This document shows, in pieces, positions 38,894-49,269 of a DNA stretch of 64,000 bases. The notes under the pieces were generated by a model. The model made no database searches, was not told where the DNA came from, and was given only the letters and a program-made list of their open reading frames with translations. Position numbers and translations under genes: made by a program. The stretch comes from Prosapia bicincta (taxonomy: Eukaryota; Arthropoda; Insecta; Hemiptera; Cercopidae), in contig JBAIZL010000007.1 in the NCBI GenBank assembly GCA_036971475.1, positions 28,315,447-28,379,446 on the forward strand, read 5' to 3'. Position 1 is the stretch's first letter. Every line of letters starts with the position of its first letter.

Positions 38894-39914
38894 TAGGGTG
38901 ACCATATTTGTAATGACCTCAAAGCGGGACACACATTAGGAGGGTCGGGGTCCCCCCCCCCCATACCGTGTGAAAGATATTTTCTAAATTGACACAACTA
39001 AACGTCCTAAACTCATTATTTTATCTATTTTATCACTTAAATTTACAGAAATAAGCATAGGCAAAACTTTACTGTTCAGGTAGTAACACAATTACACTAA
39101 TCGGACCTTCAGTTAAATTAATTTATTAATAATGAAACAAACAAAAATACACATTTAACAATTGAAAATATTGTAAGTTACACAGTAAAATCAACTGAAT
39201 GAAGTGTACTGTCCGACTGCGAGGAGAAAATAATTGGAAAACTATCTAGACAAGTTTGGGATACATCTTTTACCAGACTTGTAAAAAGGTTAATTGGCAA
39301 ATTCGTAAAGTTTAAATTGTCAATGCAATCTCGACACATTTCAATATAAAAACAAGAGTACAGTATGTCCACTAGCCTACACGTTCACGCATTGGCATAC
39401 TTTTTTGATGAATATATGTCTTTAACGAGAGCTGGTTCTCCTTTTATTTTGTCTTAAAACTTATCACAAGTTAGTCCAACATTGTACTTCAGCATAAGCA
39501 TTGCTCTTAAAGTCAGAACGTTCAATTGAGATTTATTTTCAGTCCATATATTGTTCATGTTAGTAAACACTCGTTCAACCTATGCTACGCGATGACAGAT
39601 TAGTTAAGTAGCAGAATTGCCAATCCAAAACTACAAAAATTCCCCGATGCAGGTATAATTTACAGCGAACCAAATAACAATAGGTTTAAGTGTATGCAAT
39701 GTCCTTGTTGCTTTTATATTGTGAAAGAGTCAGTCAAGAACATTTTATTTTGGGATATGATATTAAATAATATTTAAAGCGGGACGTTTATTTGTTTATT
39801 TTTATCCTGCCAAAGCGGGACATAATAACGTCTCCCGAGTAAATCTTGGGACAGCGGGACACTAACCTAAAAAGCGGGACTGTCTCGTCGAAAGCGGGAC
39901 GGAGGGTCACCTTA
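38894..39914 (-). mobile_element. Decayed hAT transposon with 8-bp target duplication
   Basis: Ends match as inverted repeats: TAGGGTGACC at 38894 and, on minus from 39914, TAAGGTGACC. Several 'aagcgggac' motifs lie inside each end. The flanks gtttaaagca-like octamers are GTTTAGCA (38886-38893) and GGTTAGCA (39915-39922), equal at 7 of 8 positions, which fits the 8-bp duplication made by hAT transposases. A transposase C-terminal fragment lies on the minus strand. It sits within the Tigger-like element. Confidence 0.85.
39454..39579 (-). pseudogene. hAT transposase, C-terminal dimerisation-domain remnant
   Basis: The minus strand encodes 41 residues and a stop. They begin VERVFTNMNNIWTE and continue through SQLNVLTLRAMLMLKYN. 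This matches the hAT C-terminal dimerisation region, whose hallmark is an ERxFS/T motif, then a hydrophobic/tryptophan segment, then an LRA-type helix. Upstream sequence (39580-39740) probably continues the protein but is interrupted by stops and frame changes, so the gene is dead. The inverted ends at 38894 and 39914 and the 8-bp duplication agree with the hAT assignment. The 64-codon minus frame at 39178-39372 lies downstream and is not recognised. Confidence 0.75.
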
Positions 39915-40134
39915 GGTTAGCATCACTTCTGTTTTCTTGCTGCTAATTTAATAGTTTCCGAAACCCAAACATGTATAACCGTTTCTGGCGACCGTAACTA
40001 ACTCGGATTTGTTTTCCCGTCAGTTACCAAACAGGTGTCGCATTCGCTTGTCGTGTGTGGTAATTTTGGCAACGTCGCATCTACTTGTAGAATTGTTTAG
40101 TTTTATCTTCTCCTTTAAATTGTTTATCCAAGCC

Positions 40135-41040
40135 ATGATGTCATCAAACATTGATTGGGACAAGAAAAGGCAAAACAAGATAAATTAAAATATGGTGAAA
40201 CCATAGCGTCTCTTGCAAAGAATGCTAGCGTTAACGAGTCAACAGTGCGTTGCGTAAAGAATAATGAAGAAAATATAAATAGCAGTGTCAGAGAAGGGCT
40301 TGTCAAATCGGCAAAAGTTTTCTCTGTGTCGCGGTATGGACATCGAAAAAACGGAAAAAGCTTTGAGTGTGTGGGTAGAAGCTCAATCACGAAAAAGGAT
40401 ACCTCCGAGTTCAATTTTTACTCGTGAGAAAGCTAAGCGTCTGTATCAATGATGGTTTTCTCTCAGTAAATCAGCATCAGTGGACCGCGATACCAATTCA
40501 TTTCCAATGCATTTTAAAAATCATATTTCGAAAAAAAAATGCTACACAGTCGATAGGGTTTTTAACTCGGATGAGAATTGACTGTTTTGGGAAAAAGTGC
40601 CATCACGAACTTTCTTATCCAACGAGGAGAAATCTGCTCAGGGTTCAAGGCCGGAATGGATCGTTCTACTCTACTGTAGTGCTAGGGACTGATATCGTCT
40701 CAATAGCAAATGAATTAACGGCGAAGGACTTTAAGACATTAACAGTGAAGATGTCGACAATCTTTTAAAAAGAACTGATCAAGATTTGACGTAAGGAGAG
40801 CTGGAAGAACTAATTACTGAACCTATCTCGGGTACGAGGTAAATCGTAAAAATGTTTCACTGAAGTTGATTGGCATTAAAATCTGTCGGTGAACTGTATG
40901 ATTAGGGAAACACTGCCGCCGTTACTGAAATTGATCCCTATTTAGAATGGTTATTCAGATTTAGTCGAGAGCTGGAAGAGCCACTATCCTCACGCCATAT
41001 AAAGAAGTGTGTGAAGAACTAGAGACAAATCGTATACAAG
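40135..41040 (+). pseudogene. Tigger/pogo (jerky-like) transposase, frameshifted
   Basis: Starting near ATG 40135 ('MMSSNIDWDKK'), the similarity moves between frames. The first block is an N-terminal helix-turn-helix of CENP-B/pogo type (LKYGETIASLAKNAS, then VNESTVRCVKNNEENI). The second, in another frame, is EKTEKALSVWVEAQSRKRIP and continues to EKAKRLY, the second DNA-binding domain. A third block has NSDEN, LFWEKVPSRTFLSNEEKSAQ and GFKAGMDRSTLL, matching the start of the DDE catalytic domain around its first acidic residue. A weak C-terminal part follows (DIVSIANEL, EDVDNLL, ELEELI). At least three frameshifts and several stops disable it. Much of the catalytic domain between 40690 and 40700 is deleted, so no complete DDE triad remains. 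Confidence 0.8.
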
Positions 41041-41156
41041 ACAAATCGTATACAAAGTAAAACAAGTTTTTTAAAAATCAAATTAACAATGTTTAAACAT
41101 TATTTGTCTGAAATTAGGTGCTCAAAATTTAGTGGATAGTGTTTAACAATAAAGAA

Positions 41157-41190
41157 TACGCGCGTGTGTGTGTGTGTGTGTGAGCGCGCA
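41157..41190. repeat. TG microsatellite
   Basis: A run of about 11 TG units flanked by CG/GC dinucleotides, within the 3' part of the Tigger-like element. Confidence 0.9.
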
Positions 41191-41984
41191 TATTTAATAG
41201 AATTTCCGTGTTTTCGGATTGAAGGGAAATGTAAATAAACAATAAAAATATGTATGTAATTATGTAGTAGGCTACGTAAATATATACTGTGTTACAAGTG
41301 TACAGTATAGCTGTAGCTAATGTTAACCTTTTTGATGTGGAATGTTGGTTTCACAAACTCCTCTTTCCATATAGGCATACAGTTGGTATCAATATTCGCG
41401 GTAAGTTCGGGGAACGTAACCCCCGCGAATAACGAGGGATCACTGCATTTGAGTATAAGTAGATGCTATGCAATAATAGCATAATATTTATACAAATATA
41501 CTATTGAATTTATACGTTTTTGTCATAGGATTGTCTTTTACCAAATTAGTATAGTTTTCTAATACTAAAATAACAATGGTTTTCTTTCAGTGCAGCACTG
41601 CCGATTGCAGCGCGTTGGTAGCCGATAGGTGTGCACGGTCGGAGGTTACTATGTTGTTTCCATTTAAGCTGTTTTTTTTTAAATTTTCATAGGTCAGTTG
41701 GGAGCCCCCTTAATCCTGACGGGGACTGCGGGGGCCTTATCGCCGCCACTGTGCTGAACTAATATATTTGCGACCCAATTTAACTACAAGTCCTTGGAAC
41801 CCTGTAGCTATAAATAATGACAGTCCGTAGATTGAGTTTGAAGTGGTAAATGATGATTGAGTATATCCAAATCATTGAGATAGAGCAAATATTCCCAGCG
41901 TAGTTATTCTTTGTTTAGCCTCATTATAATTTAAGTTGCTAGTTGTAATCATCTTGAATTTACTGATTAAAATACTTAGGACTT

Positions 41985-42260
41985 ACTTGCTGACGCGTTT
42001 CGAAACAATCGTTCCTTTACGAAGTAAAGCCTCTACTGGCGGCGTTCGCTAGGTACAAAGGTTGTCGGATGAGATTTATGAGTGTAGTGGGAGTAGGTTA
42101 AGTTGGTGCTATGTAATGGAACAGGGTGTTGGCTTCAAAGTGTGTGTGGTCATTTAATGTGTTTTCTTTATCCGTTGTGTAGTGTTTGTATATTTTATAT
42201 TTTTTCTAAAGTTGTTAGTTTTTTACTTTGGTTTAATATGTGGAGAATATTTATCTGAAA
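41985..42260 (-). pseudogene. Penelope-like element, 3' coding remnant and terminus (family C)
   Basis: On the minus strand a fragment reads ILHILNQSKKLTTLEK and then, after a frameshift, KIYKHYTTDKENTLNDHT. This is the C-terminal part of the PLE GIY-YIG endonuclease region, recognisable from the 'TLEQYEIY' motif of better copies in this window. It is followed by a family-specific tail through 'ccgccagtagaggcttta', a stem-loop, GAAA, palindrome ACGCGT, then 'cagcaagtaag'. The element is 5'-truncated and dead. Confidence 0.7.
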
Positions 42261-42871
42261 TTTATCTATATCTGACTGAAGGGAGAGTAAAATTAACAGC
42301 AAGTAAGTCTTGAGGAAGGGGCACTTTAAAAACCCTCCAGGTAGTGTGTGGCCCCCAAAAATATCTTGGGTTCAACAAATTCACTGTTCAACAATTACTA
42401 TTTTTGACATGGCACTGATAATGATTACGTAATACACATGAACACCTATAGCAATAGGTTTTAAAACATTACATTAATTTTAGGTTTTTACAAGTTAGGT
42501 TACAAAACTCTCATATTGATAGATTCGCTCAAATTCATGGGCCATTAAATTGAAGAAATAATAGTTATTGACTTACTATGGTGGGTGTTAATGTAACTTG
42601 AAGATTTAATGACATTAGATTGTAGTAGAATGAAATAGAAAAATATGCTGCTTTTAAACTGACGTAATTTGTAAAATTTTTAAGGTGGAAAGATTTTAGC
42701 CATGGGTCAGTTATCTTATGGTCAAAATTATATTGTATAAAATAGAATTTAGGCAAATCTCTAAAGAACGTTTTAATTATGCTTCCTTAACATTGTTCTA
42801 AGTTTAAATTCCTAAATTTGCTTGTTCTAATCATCTTGAATTCACTGATTCAACTATAAGTAAATATTGTG
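42261..42871. other. AT-rich DNA, no gene; PLE flank sequence at its right end
   Basis: No coding region is recognised. The phrase 'atcatcttgaattcactgatt' (pieces at 42826-42848) is the flanking segment that accompanies family C PLE termini elsewhere (41948-41966, and inverted at 49288, 60605, 62637). Confidence 0.5.
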
Positions 42872-43121
42872 TAACTGAATGAATACTTGTGAGCTTACGT
42901 GCTGACGCGTTTTGAAACAATCGTTTCATTTACAAAGCTGGCCCTCTACTGGCGGCGGTCACACGAAGTTGCGTAGCTCAACCCACCCTTCTACACTCAT
43001 AAATCATACGCCGGTAACCTTTTTCCTTGTGCGACCGCCGCCAGTAGAAGGTCATCTTTGTAAATGTAATGATTGTTTTGAAACGCGTCAACACGTAAGT
43101 ACATGAGTATTCATTCAGTTA
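42872..43121. mobile_element. Palindromic pair of family C PLE termini
   Basis: Arms 42872-42968 and 43025-43121 (97 bp each) are inverted copies, each containing 'ctactggcggcggtc', a GAAAC/GUUUC stem-loop, then the AAAACGCGTC or GAAACGCGTC block. The 56-bp centre has no coding sequence. The unit is a foldback made only of element ends. Confidence 0.8.
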
Positions 43122-43654
43122 TGCAATAATTCCTGCCTATCACAACTGTAAAATAACTTCAAAATTTTACTGATGAAACCTATCTTCTATTATTGCAGCA
43201 CCTGAAAGAAAACACATGCATTTCTATTTAGAGTGGTTTTAATGTGATTGTTGTAATTTGCTTGAGTCACCACTGCATAAATGTATTTGATATCATTAAT
43301 ATTTTATATAATAGCATCATTTCGACTAGTTGCTGACAAACAATGAATTAATGTTGAACAAAAGTTTAAATGACCACCAAATTCTGATTTCAGTAGGGGA
43401 AAGAAACAGGTAGCTGACTTGGAGTGCCACCCACTAGCTCCTCTAAGGGTTTTAGGGCCGAAGTGACCATTAAGGCTGCAGTAAAAGTATGTTGTATTTG
43501 TTTACATTCAATACGGAATTACCTATGTTGAGATATTACAATTAATATAATTTATAATGTACACAATACACCGAATTGAAATAGACAGTTAAACCTGGCA
43601 CAGAATTTGTGTGAAAAAATACATTTTCGATAAAACATTATCAAACCTATAAAA
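43122..43654. other. AT-rich DNA with nothing recognised
   Basis: No repeat end, coding motif or RNA structure was recognised. Confidence 0.4.
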
Positions 43655-43745
43655 CAAAATTTAAAGTTCGGATGGTCATAAACTAATGTTAAAGTGATTA
43701 AATGAGATTCGCCGAACGTAATGGACTACAAAATTCAAAAGATTA
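43655..43745 (+). repeat. Family A PLE terminal segment, solo
   Basis: Contains 'aaatttaaagttcgga', 'cataaactaatgttaaagtg' and 'cgaacgtaatggac', the segment that lies just downstream of the hammerhead in family A (compare 51165-51213, 55845-55930 and 63070-63116). The ribozyme itself is absent here. Confidence 0.7.
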
Positions 43746-43870
43746 GCAAACTATTAAATATATTTTAAAAAGTCTTGATTATAACAAAAGTCATCACTTT
43801 TGTTCATAATAATTCAGACTTCTGGTGCCATAGAGGGATATTTAAGCACTCCAATAAATAAAATTAAAAC

Positions 43871-44022
43871 TAAAACACTTGTAAATATTTACAAACTTGC
43901 CTATAGTATCACTTACTTATATTTATTGATGACAATGGGACACATCTCCCGAAACGGCCGTCCTCAACAGATATAAGTAAGTGCTACTATAGGCAAGTTT
44001 GTAAATATTTACAAGTGTTTTA
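43871..44022. mobile_element. Palindromic pair of family B PLE termini
   Basis: Arms 43871-43920 and 43973-44022 (50 bp) differ at a single position. They read inward through 'acttgcctatagtatcactt'. The centre holds GGGA/TCCC, GAAA, then the palindrome ACGGCCGT and C, the same block found after the endonuclease of the family B PLE at 54310-54350. Confidence 0.8.
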
Positions 44023-44589
44023 GTGAAAACTAGTAGCTCATGTAAAGATGGAATCAACAAATATAAAATTAATACATTCTACAATTTATTTTGTCCGCTT
44101 GATATTTGAATTTATTGTAATACTAATTCCTTTTCATTTATTTTTTACAGTTTTATCCATAGTTTCTATTCTTAAGTGTATATTTTAAAATAATATTTGT
44201 AAATTTTTGTACACAAAAGTTTTAAAAAATTGTTTATGATATAAAAACAGAGATGATAAACAATGCAGTTGCCTCTTTAAATTTTAATTTAATACACTTT
44301 ACTGTATAACAAAAATAAGCTTGAATGAAGTAAAGTTTAGGTAAAGTATATATTTTACCGCACAGAACATGTTCATTTCAATGCATAAATAAATCAAATT
44401 ATTTAAAGTAAGCAATAATTCACTAAATTTTATACCAACAAATTAATTATCTCAGTACAATAGCATTTCTTCCATTTATTGAAAAAAAAACAATTTGTAT
44501 GAAATGCTAATACTAAAGTCACAATGATTTAAATTGGATTAACTAAACTTAAAAAAAAAACAATTTCATCAATACCAACACAATTACTA
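44023..44589. other. AT-rich DNA, left part of a segmental duplication
   Basis: No gene. From about 44520 the sequence 'caatgatttaaattgg' begins a segment that is repeated at 46080. Confidence 0.5.
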
Positions 44590-45148
44590 CAATTTTTTTT
44601 TTTTTTATTTGGTCTGCTGCCCCAAAACCCGCCCAGCCCTCGTGGCAGCCAACCTCTAGCAAGCTGCCTCCGTCTCTTTCCATGGAGAATCCGAGGATAG
44701 TGAAATGAAACAGTGCAATAAGTGTCGACTAGAAGTGATTTTTTTAACGGTTCTGGGCCCCCAAAACCCGCCCAACCCTCGTGGCAGCCAACCTCTAACG
44801 AGCTGCCTTCGTCTCTTTCCATGCAGAATCCGGGGGTAGTGACATGAAACAGTACAATAAGTGACGACTAGAAATGATCTTTTTTTTACCCGGGTTCTGG
44901 GCCTCCAAAACCCGCCCAACCCTCGTGGCAGCCAACCTCTAACGAGCTGCCTTCGTCTCTTTCCATGCAGAATCCGGGGATAGTGAAATGAAACAGTACA
45001 ATAAGTGTCGACTAGAAGTGATTTTTTTTAACGGTTCTGGGCCCCCAAAACCCGCCCAACCCTCGTGGCAGCCAACCTCTAACGAGCTGCCTCCGTCTCT
45101 TTCCATGGAGAATCCGGGGATAGTGAAATGAAACAGTACAATAAGTGT
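44590..45148. repeat. Four tandem units of about 140 bp with poly-T
   Basis: The phrase 'aaaacccgcccagccc' (or 'caaccc') starts at 44624, 44763, 44907 and 45047 (spacing 139-144 bp). Each unit runs through 'gtggcagccaacctct', 'cgtctctttccatg' and 'gaatccgggg' to 'gaaatgaaacagta', and the next unit begins with a T run. Single copies occur at 36434 and 46198. Tandem monomers at the end of a longer element recall LINE 5' promoter monomers, but no coding part is recognised. Minus-strand open frames at 44529-44822 and 44656-44919 are by-products of the repeat. Confidence 0.8.
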
Positions 45149-45525
45149 CGCGCTAATAGCGGGATGAAAAAACCTGGCAAGAAAGAAACCCTGCCAGGAA
45201 AAGCCCCGCGACAGATCATGCAGGAACCCTGGGGCTTAGATCACCTTATGCTAAGGAATAAATAAGGAGGGGTATTACCTTACAAATACCTTGTTAGTGG
45301 GTCTATGGCAGGAATGGCATGCATCTCTTCTTCTGCTGCCTACTCGAAACTGAAAGGGCATGCAATCAAATTAATACTTCCGTTGGGGCTAAGCTGCTAC
45401 CCTAGGGATGTGCCCCTGCGTCACCTGGAACATAACTGTGAAGCAGAATCTATTGGTATGTATATTTTTTTGTATTATGGTTAGAGCTAGGCAGTCAGTA
45501 AGGACAGCGGCCGGACTAGAAATGA
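45149..45525. other. GC-richer unknown insert
   Basis: Lies between the 140-bp units and the segment shared with 46378. Phrases such as 'aacctggcaagaaagaaac', 'ccctgccagg' and 'accctggggcttag' stand out from the AT-rich flanks. It is absent from the second copy of the duplication. The element type is unknown. Confidence 0.4.
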
Positions 45526-45965
45526 TTTTTCGGCGCAGACTGTTCTGCCATCTATGAGCCAAATGTAGTAACTATGTTAACGCTAGAATTGCTCTACCAA
45601 TTGAAAAAAATGTCAAGATTCAATTTTCGAGAAATACAACACTTGTGTAATTATATAATGTTTCGAAATGAAATATTGTAAAAATAAATGATTAAAATTA
45701 ACTTCCAGATACAAATAGACTAATTTTTTTCCTCCTAAATAACGTTAACTTAATGAAATAACAATATAAAAAACATCCTCTCAGCCAATCTAATTTTCAT
45801 GAGCGTGGAACATATAGACAATAGTTGCATTAGTAATACGGGGAGGACCGAAGCCTCTAGGTGTCCCGACTTTCGTCAAACCCAATTAGATTAAGCCAAA
45901 AAATTCCTTAACCCACACCTTAGAGGCAACTATGTTCTCCCTTTTTAATATTTTACCTTTTTAAA
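45526..45965. repeat. Duplicated segment, copy 1 (matches 46380-46810)
   Basis: From 'cggcgcagactgttctgcc' to 'ctatgttctccc' the sequence repeats 853 bp downstream with about 5-10% difference by eye. It follows the 'gactagaaatgatttt' end of the 140-bp unit in both copies, so unit and segment probably belong to one element. Confidence 0.8.
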
Positions 45966-46065
45966 ACTTTTGATTTTATCCCGAAACGACCGTCCTCAAC
46001 AAGCAAAGCAAGTGCTACTATAGGCAAGTTTAAAACATTTTAAAGTGTTTAGCCACTTTAGTTAT
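45966..46065 (+). repeat. Family B PLE terminal fragment
   Basis: 'cccgaaacgaccgtcctc' followed by 'gtgctactataggcaag' matches the family B tail at 54335-54385. The hairpin and upstream core are missing; the stem III palindrome is mutated (ACGACCGT). Confidence 0.7.
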
Positions 46066-46079
46066 TAATTTAAAGGCAT

Positions 46080-46837
46080 AACAATGATTTAAATTGGATT
46101 AACTAAACTTTAAAAAAAAAACAATTTCATCAAAACCAACACAATCACTAGAAATGATTTGAAAACATTTTTTTTTTAAATTTTGGTCTGAGCCCCCAAA
46201 ACCCGCTCAGCCCTCGTGGCAGTCAACCTCTAGCGAGCTACCTCCGTCTCACATGTTAGTATCCCTACCGAGAGTGAAGGAAACGGGATTGATTGCCCAT
46301 GTACCAAGCTCATAAGCTCTCTCCATGGAGAATTTGAAGATAGTGAAATGAAACAGTACAAGTGTTGACTAGAAATGATTTTTCAGCGCAGGCTGTTCTG
46401 CCATCTATGAGCCAAATGTAGTAACTATGTTAACGCTAGAACTGCTCTACCAATTGGAAAAAATGTCAAGATTCAATTTTCGAGAAATACAACACTTGTG
46501 TAATTATATAATGTTTCGAAATGAAATATTGTAAAAATAAATGATTAAAATTACCTTCCGGATACAAATAGACTAATTTTCCCCCTCCTAAATAACGTTA
46601 ACTTAATGAAATAACAATATAAAAAACATCCTCTCAGCCAATCTAATTTTCATGAGTGTGGAACATATAGACAATAGTTGCATTAGTTATATGGGGAGGA
46701 ACGAAGCCTCTAGGTGTCTCCGACTTTAGTCAAACCCAATTAGTTAAGTTAGAAGGCAGCGAACCCCACACCTTAGAGGCAACTATGTTCTCCCTTTTAA
46801 TATTTTAACTATTTAAAACTTTTGGTTTTGCCACTTT
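46080..46837. repeat. Duplicated segment, copy 2
   Basis: Repeats 44520-45960 in condensed form: the 'caatgatttaaattgg' start, one 140-bp-type unit with poly-T at 46160-46376, then the 430-bp segment 46380-46810. Copy 1 has four units plus an extra 377-bp insert, so the copies differ by unit number and by that insert. Confidence 0.75.
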
Positions 46838-47405
46838 TTTTATAAATTTTTTTCAATTCATTGGTCTATATTAATCCTACACATCAGTATATTGTATAAT
46901 ATATAAAAGAAAAGAGACACAAATGCACAAACATTTACCATAACCTAGAAATCCTACACATCAACAAAAAAATGGACCATATCTCAACATACTAGAACAA
47001 TATGAAATTTACAGACACACAAAGTACAAACATATTAAATGGATAAACACAATCCTTTTTTATATTTTAGCTATTCAAAACTTTTGATTTTATCCACTTT
47101 ATTTATTACTTTTTTTTCTATTCATTGGTCTATATTAATCCTACACATCAGTATATTATATAATATATAAAAGAAAAGGGACACAAATGCACAGACATTT
47201 ACCATAACCTAGAAATCCTACACATCAACAAAAAATGGACCATATCTCAACACACTAGAACAATATGAAATTTACAGACACACAAAAACACAAAGTATAA
47301 ACATATTAAATGAACAAACACAATACAAATAACACATACTTTTTGATACTATCGAAAACCTGACTTTAAAACCGTCATAGCTTGACCCGACATCTCCAAG
47401 CAGAG
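46838..47405 (+). pseudogene. Penelope-like element endonuclease remnants, tandemly duplicated
   Basis: Two copies, starting around 'ttggtctata' at 46861 and 47125 (offset 264), each contain a PLE C-terminal stretch. The better one reads HKCTDIYHNLEILHINKK, then after a one-base shift the TLEQYEIY block and SINILNEQTQYK, ending near 'TSPSR' at 47395. These match the family A endonuclease at 50880-51105 almost residue for residue. Frameshifts in the A run of 'aaaaaatggacc' and lack of any reverse transcriptase make both copies dead. Confidence 0.75.
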
Positions 47406-47424
47406 GAGATGTTTAATCTTTTAA

Positions 47425-47800
47425 AACATGTATTATTTAATGTATTTTGATTAAAGAAATAATCAAAATCACATTAGTGTTTTAAAATAAGAGTTTACAC
47501 ATTTTGTTTCAGTGTTTTCTTGTAATATAATAAATGAGTAAAAATATTTCAAATACAAAAATTGTCATTTGTTAATTCCATCTTCGCGTGAGCTACTAGT
47601 AAACACTAAACACTTTTAAATGTTCAATGGTCTGAGTTGACAAAGGGACACATCTCCCGAAACGGCCGTCCTTAACAAACAAAAATTGTTTAACTCTACT
47701 AAAACCATTATTCAAAATGGATTATTTAATGTATTTTGATTAAAGAAATAATCAAAATCATTGTAGTGCTTTAAAGAGTTTACACAAATTAATAAATATT
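47425..47800. repeat. Direct repeat around a family B terminus
   Basis: About 75 bp containing 'tatttaatgtattttgatt' and 'aagaaataatcaaaatca' occurs at about 47428 and 47720. Between them lies a family B terminal block (GGGACACATCTCCC, GAAA, ACGGCCGT, C at about 47643-47675). Either an insertion with a long flanking duplication, or a local tandem duplication. Confidence 0.55.
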
Positions 47801-47934
47801 TTCTATAATTTAATCGTCTTATTCTTATAAATACTTCCTCATTCTATTTTTAACTGTTTATAGTTCTTTCAATCCCATTACAACCAAGGGGATTACAAAT
47901 TTATATTTATGTTACACCTGTTTGTATTATCTTG

Positions 47935-48560
47935 ACAATAAAACCACTACTTACTGATTTATTCAGCAGACGTGTTTCACACTAGGTCAGAGCTTTTTCA
48001 ATGCTGTGAATTACTGACAAGACTGTTGCTCAGGTGTGTTGTGTTGGCGTGAGTCTGTGGTGTATTTCTGTTCTGTGGTGTATTATCGTTCATAGAGTAG
48101 TTGTTAATTATGTGCTCAAATATAGTGTTTGATTGGGAGTGTTTTGTCATTTAGAATGTGTTGTGGATAGTATTTATGGTGTTTATATATCTCATAGTTT
48201 TCTACTGTGTTAAGTGTTTTGCTTTTATTGATGTAATGTAGGATTTTTAGATTGGTTTCTATGTCAATCTGTGAGTCTAGTGTGTTTTGTATGTGTATGG
48301 CAACATTTGATGTGGGTTGTGTCTTTCTTATCTGTTTTATGTGTTCTTTGTGTTTTGTGGTAAATGTTCTCCCTGTTTATCTTATCTAAAAGCTGGGACA
48401 GTTGATGCATGTAATCTTGTATATGCCTGCCCTGTCATGTTTACCCTGGTGTGTTTTTGAACTGTGAAGGTGTTTTTTAATTGTGTTGTCTGTTGTTAAT
48501 GCTACTTTATATTTAAGTTTTTAAAATTTAATTTTCGTTTTCTGTATTTAAACTTTTTTG
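47935..48560 (-). pseudogene. Penelope-like element GIY-YIG endonuclease (family D), degenerate
   Basis: On minus, from about 48520 to the stop at 48116, the reading includes LKNLNIKVALTTDNTIKKHL-like reverse transcriptase tail, then AGIYKITCINCPSF (the GIY half with its CxxC pair), a mutated YIGQTGR (stops present), TFTTKHKEHIKQIRK, then LKILHYINKSKTLNTVENYE and IYKHHKYYPQHILND. The order is exactly that of PLE C-termini. Three in-frame stops and possible small indels disable it. Downstream (48000-47940, minus) the tail reads through 'gtgtgaaacacgtctgctg' and 'tcagtaagtagtgg', the degraded place where other families have the hammerhead. Confidence 0.78.
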
Positions 48561-48899
48561 TTTTCTGAGTGTTATCCTCAATGTCATTAAACCTTTGTTT
48601 TTTGAGAGATCTAGCGACATACAATAACTACAGATGTAACGTGTGTATTGATATGGTTTATAGGATTTTCACCTGTGTCTAGAGTCGAAATAAATTACAA
48701 GATTGTATTCGAATGTCAAATAAGATATTGTTAAATTATTTTCACACATCCCATCCTGATATTCTCAACTTATTTCTAAATTATTCTCCTCACTATTATT
48801 AAATGTATTGCTTTGAAGTATACTACTGAAAAGGATTATAAACTTTCCATATCTTGTAGTCGTTTTATTTTCAAAATATCTGAAATTTACTATAATTAA

Positions 48900-49240
48900 A
48901 TAATGCTTAACTAAGTGAATACAAAAGGGCTTACTTGCTGACGTGTTTGCGAAACTATCGTTCCTTTTACGAAGCAAAGCCTCTACTAGCAGCATTCAGC
49001 TAGATACAAAGGTTGTCGGTATGAGTGTAGTGAGGGTATGTTATAAGTTAAGTTTGTTGTTTACTATGTAATGGAACAGGGTGTTGTTTTCAAAGTGTGT
49101 GTGGTCATTAAATATGTTTTCTTTATCTGTTGCGTAGTGTTTATATATTTCCTATTTGTCTATAGTTGTTAGTTTTTTACTCTGGTTTAATATGTGGAGA
49201 ATATTTTATGTAGTATGTATGCCCGTGTATGTGTGTTGCC
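48900..49240 (-). mobile_element. Family C PLE 3' end, left arm of a foldback
   Basis: Starting with 'gggcttacttgctgacgtg' and 'acgaagcaaagcctctac', this is the inverted counterpart of 49490-49830. The coding remnant on minus at about 49080-49200 includes the KLTTI-type and KHYATDKEN-type pieces of the PLE C-terminus. Confidence 0.7.
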
Positions 49241-49269
49241 TAGCTGTAACCCATGGATTCACTTAGTTA

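Larger units (their letters stand above)
38568..41452 (+). mobile_element. Tigger/pogo-like transposon, itself interrupted by a hAT
   Basis: The right end, read inward on minus, is CAGTGATCCCTCGTTATTCG followed by 'cgggggttacgttcc', the typical Tigger terminal repeat. The left end at 38568 is a diverged match (TAGTTAGTCCCTTGCTATTT, then 'gcggg'). The transposase pseudogene lies on plus at 40135-41040. Removing the hAT at 38894-39914 leaves an element of about 1.86 kb, short for an autonomous Tigger. TA target duplications cannot be confirmed. Confidence 0.75.
38293..41752. mobile_element. Outer DNA transposon with CAGTGGCG-type ends, containing nested insertions
   Basis: The left end reads TAGTGGCGACGGTAAG and is followed by a C-rich run. 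The right end, read inward on the minus strand, is CAGTGGCGGCGATAAGGCCC. Ends of the form CAGTG-G are common in hAT elements. Without the Tigger-like insertion the element would be about 575 bp, so it was probably a non-autonomous (MITE-like) copy. No target-site duplication is visible; the left side abuts a TA microsatellite. Confidence 0.6.

Noticed and set aside
43155..43200. CTGATGA at about 43170 as another hammerhead
   Set aside because: It is followed by AACC with no stem II and no GAAA within the expected distance.
44529..44919. Minus-strand open frames of 97 and 87 codons with repeated 'GWLPRGLGGFWG'
   Set aside because: They are translations of the 140-bp tandem unit and are frame-shifted relative to each other by unit length differences.
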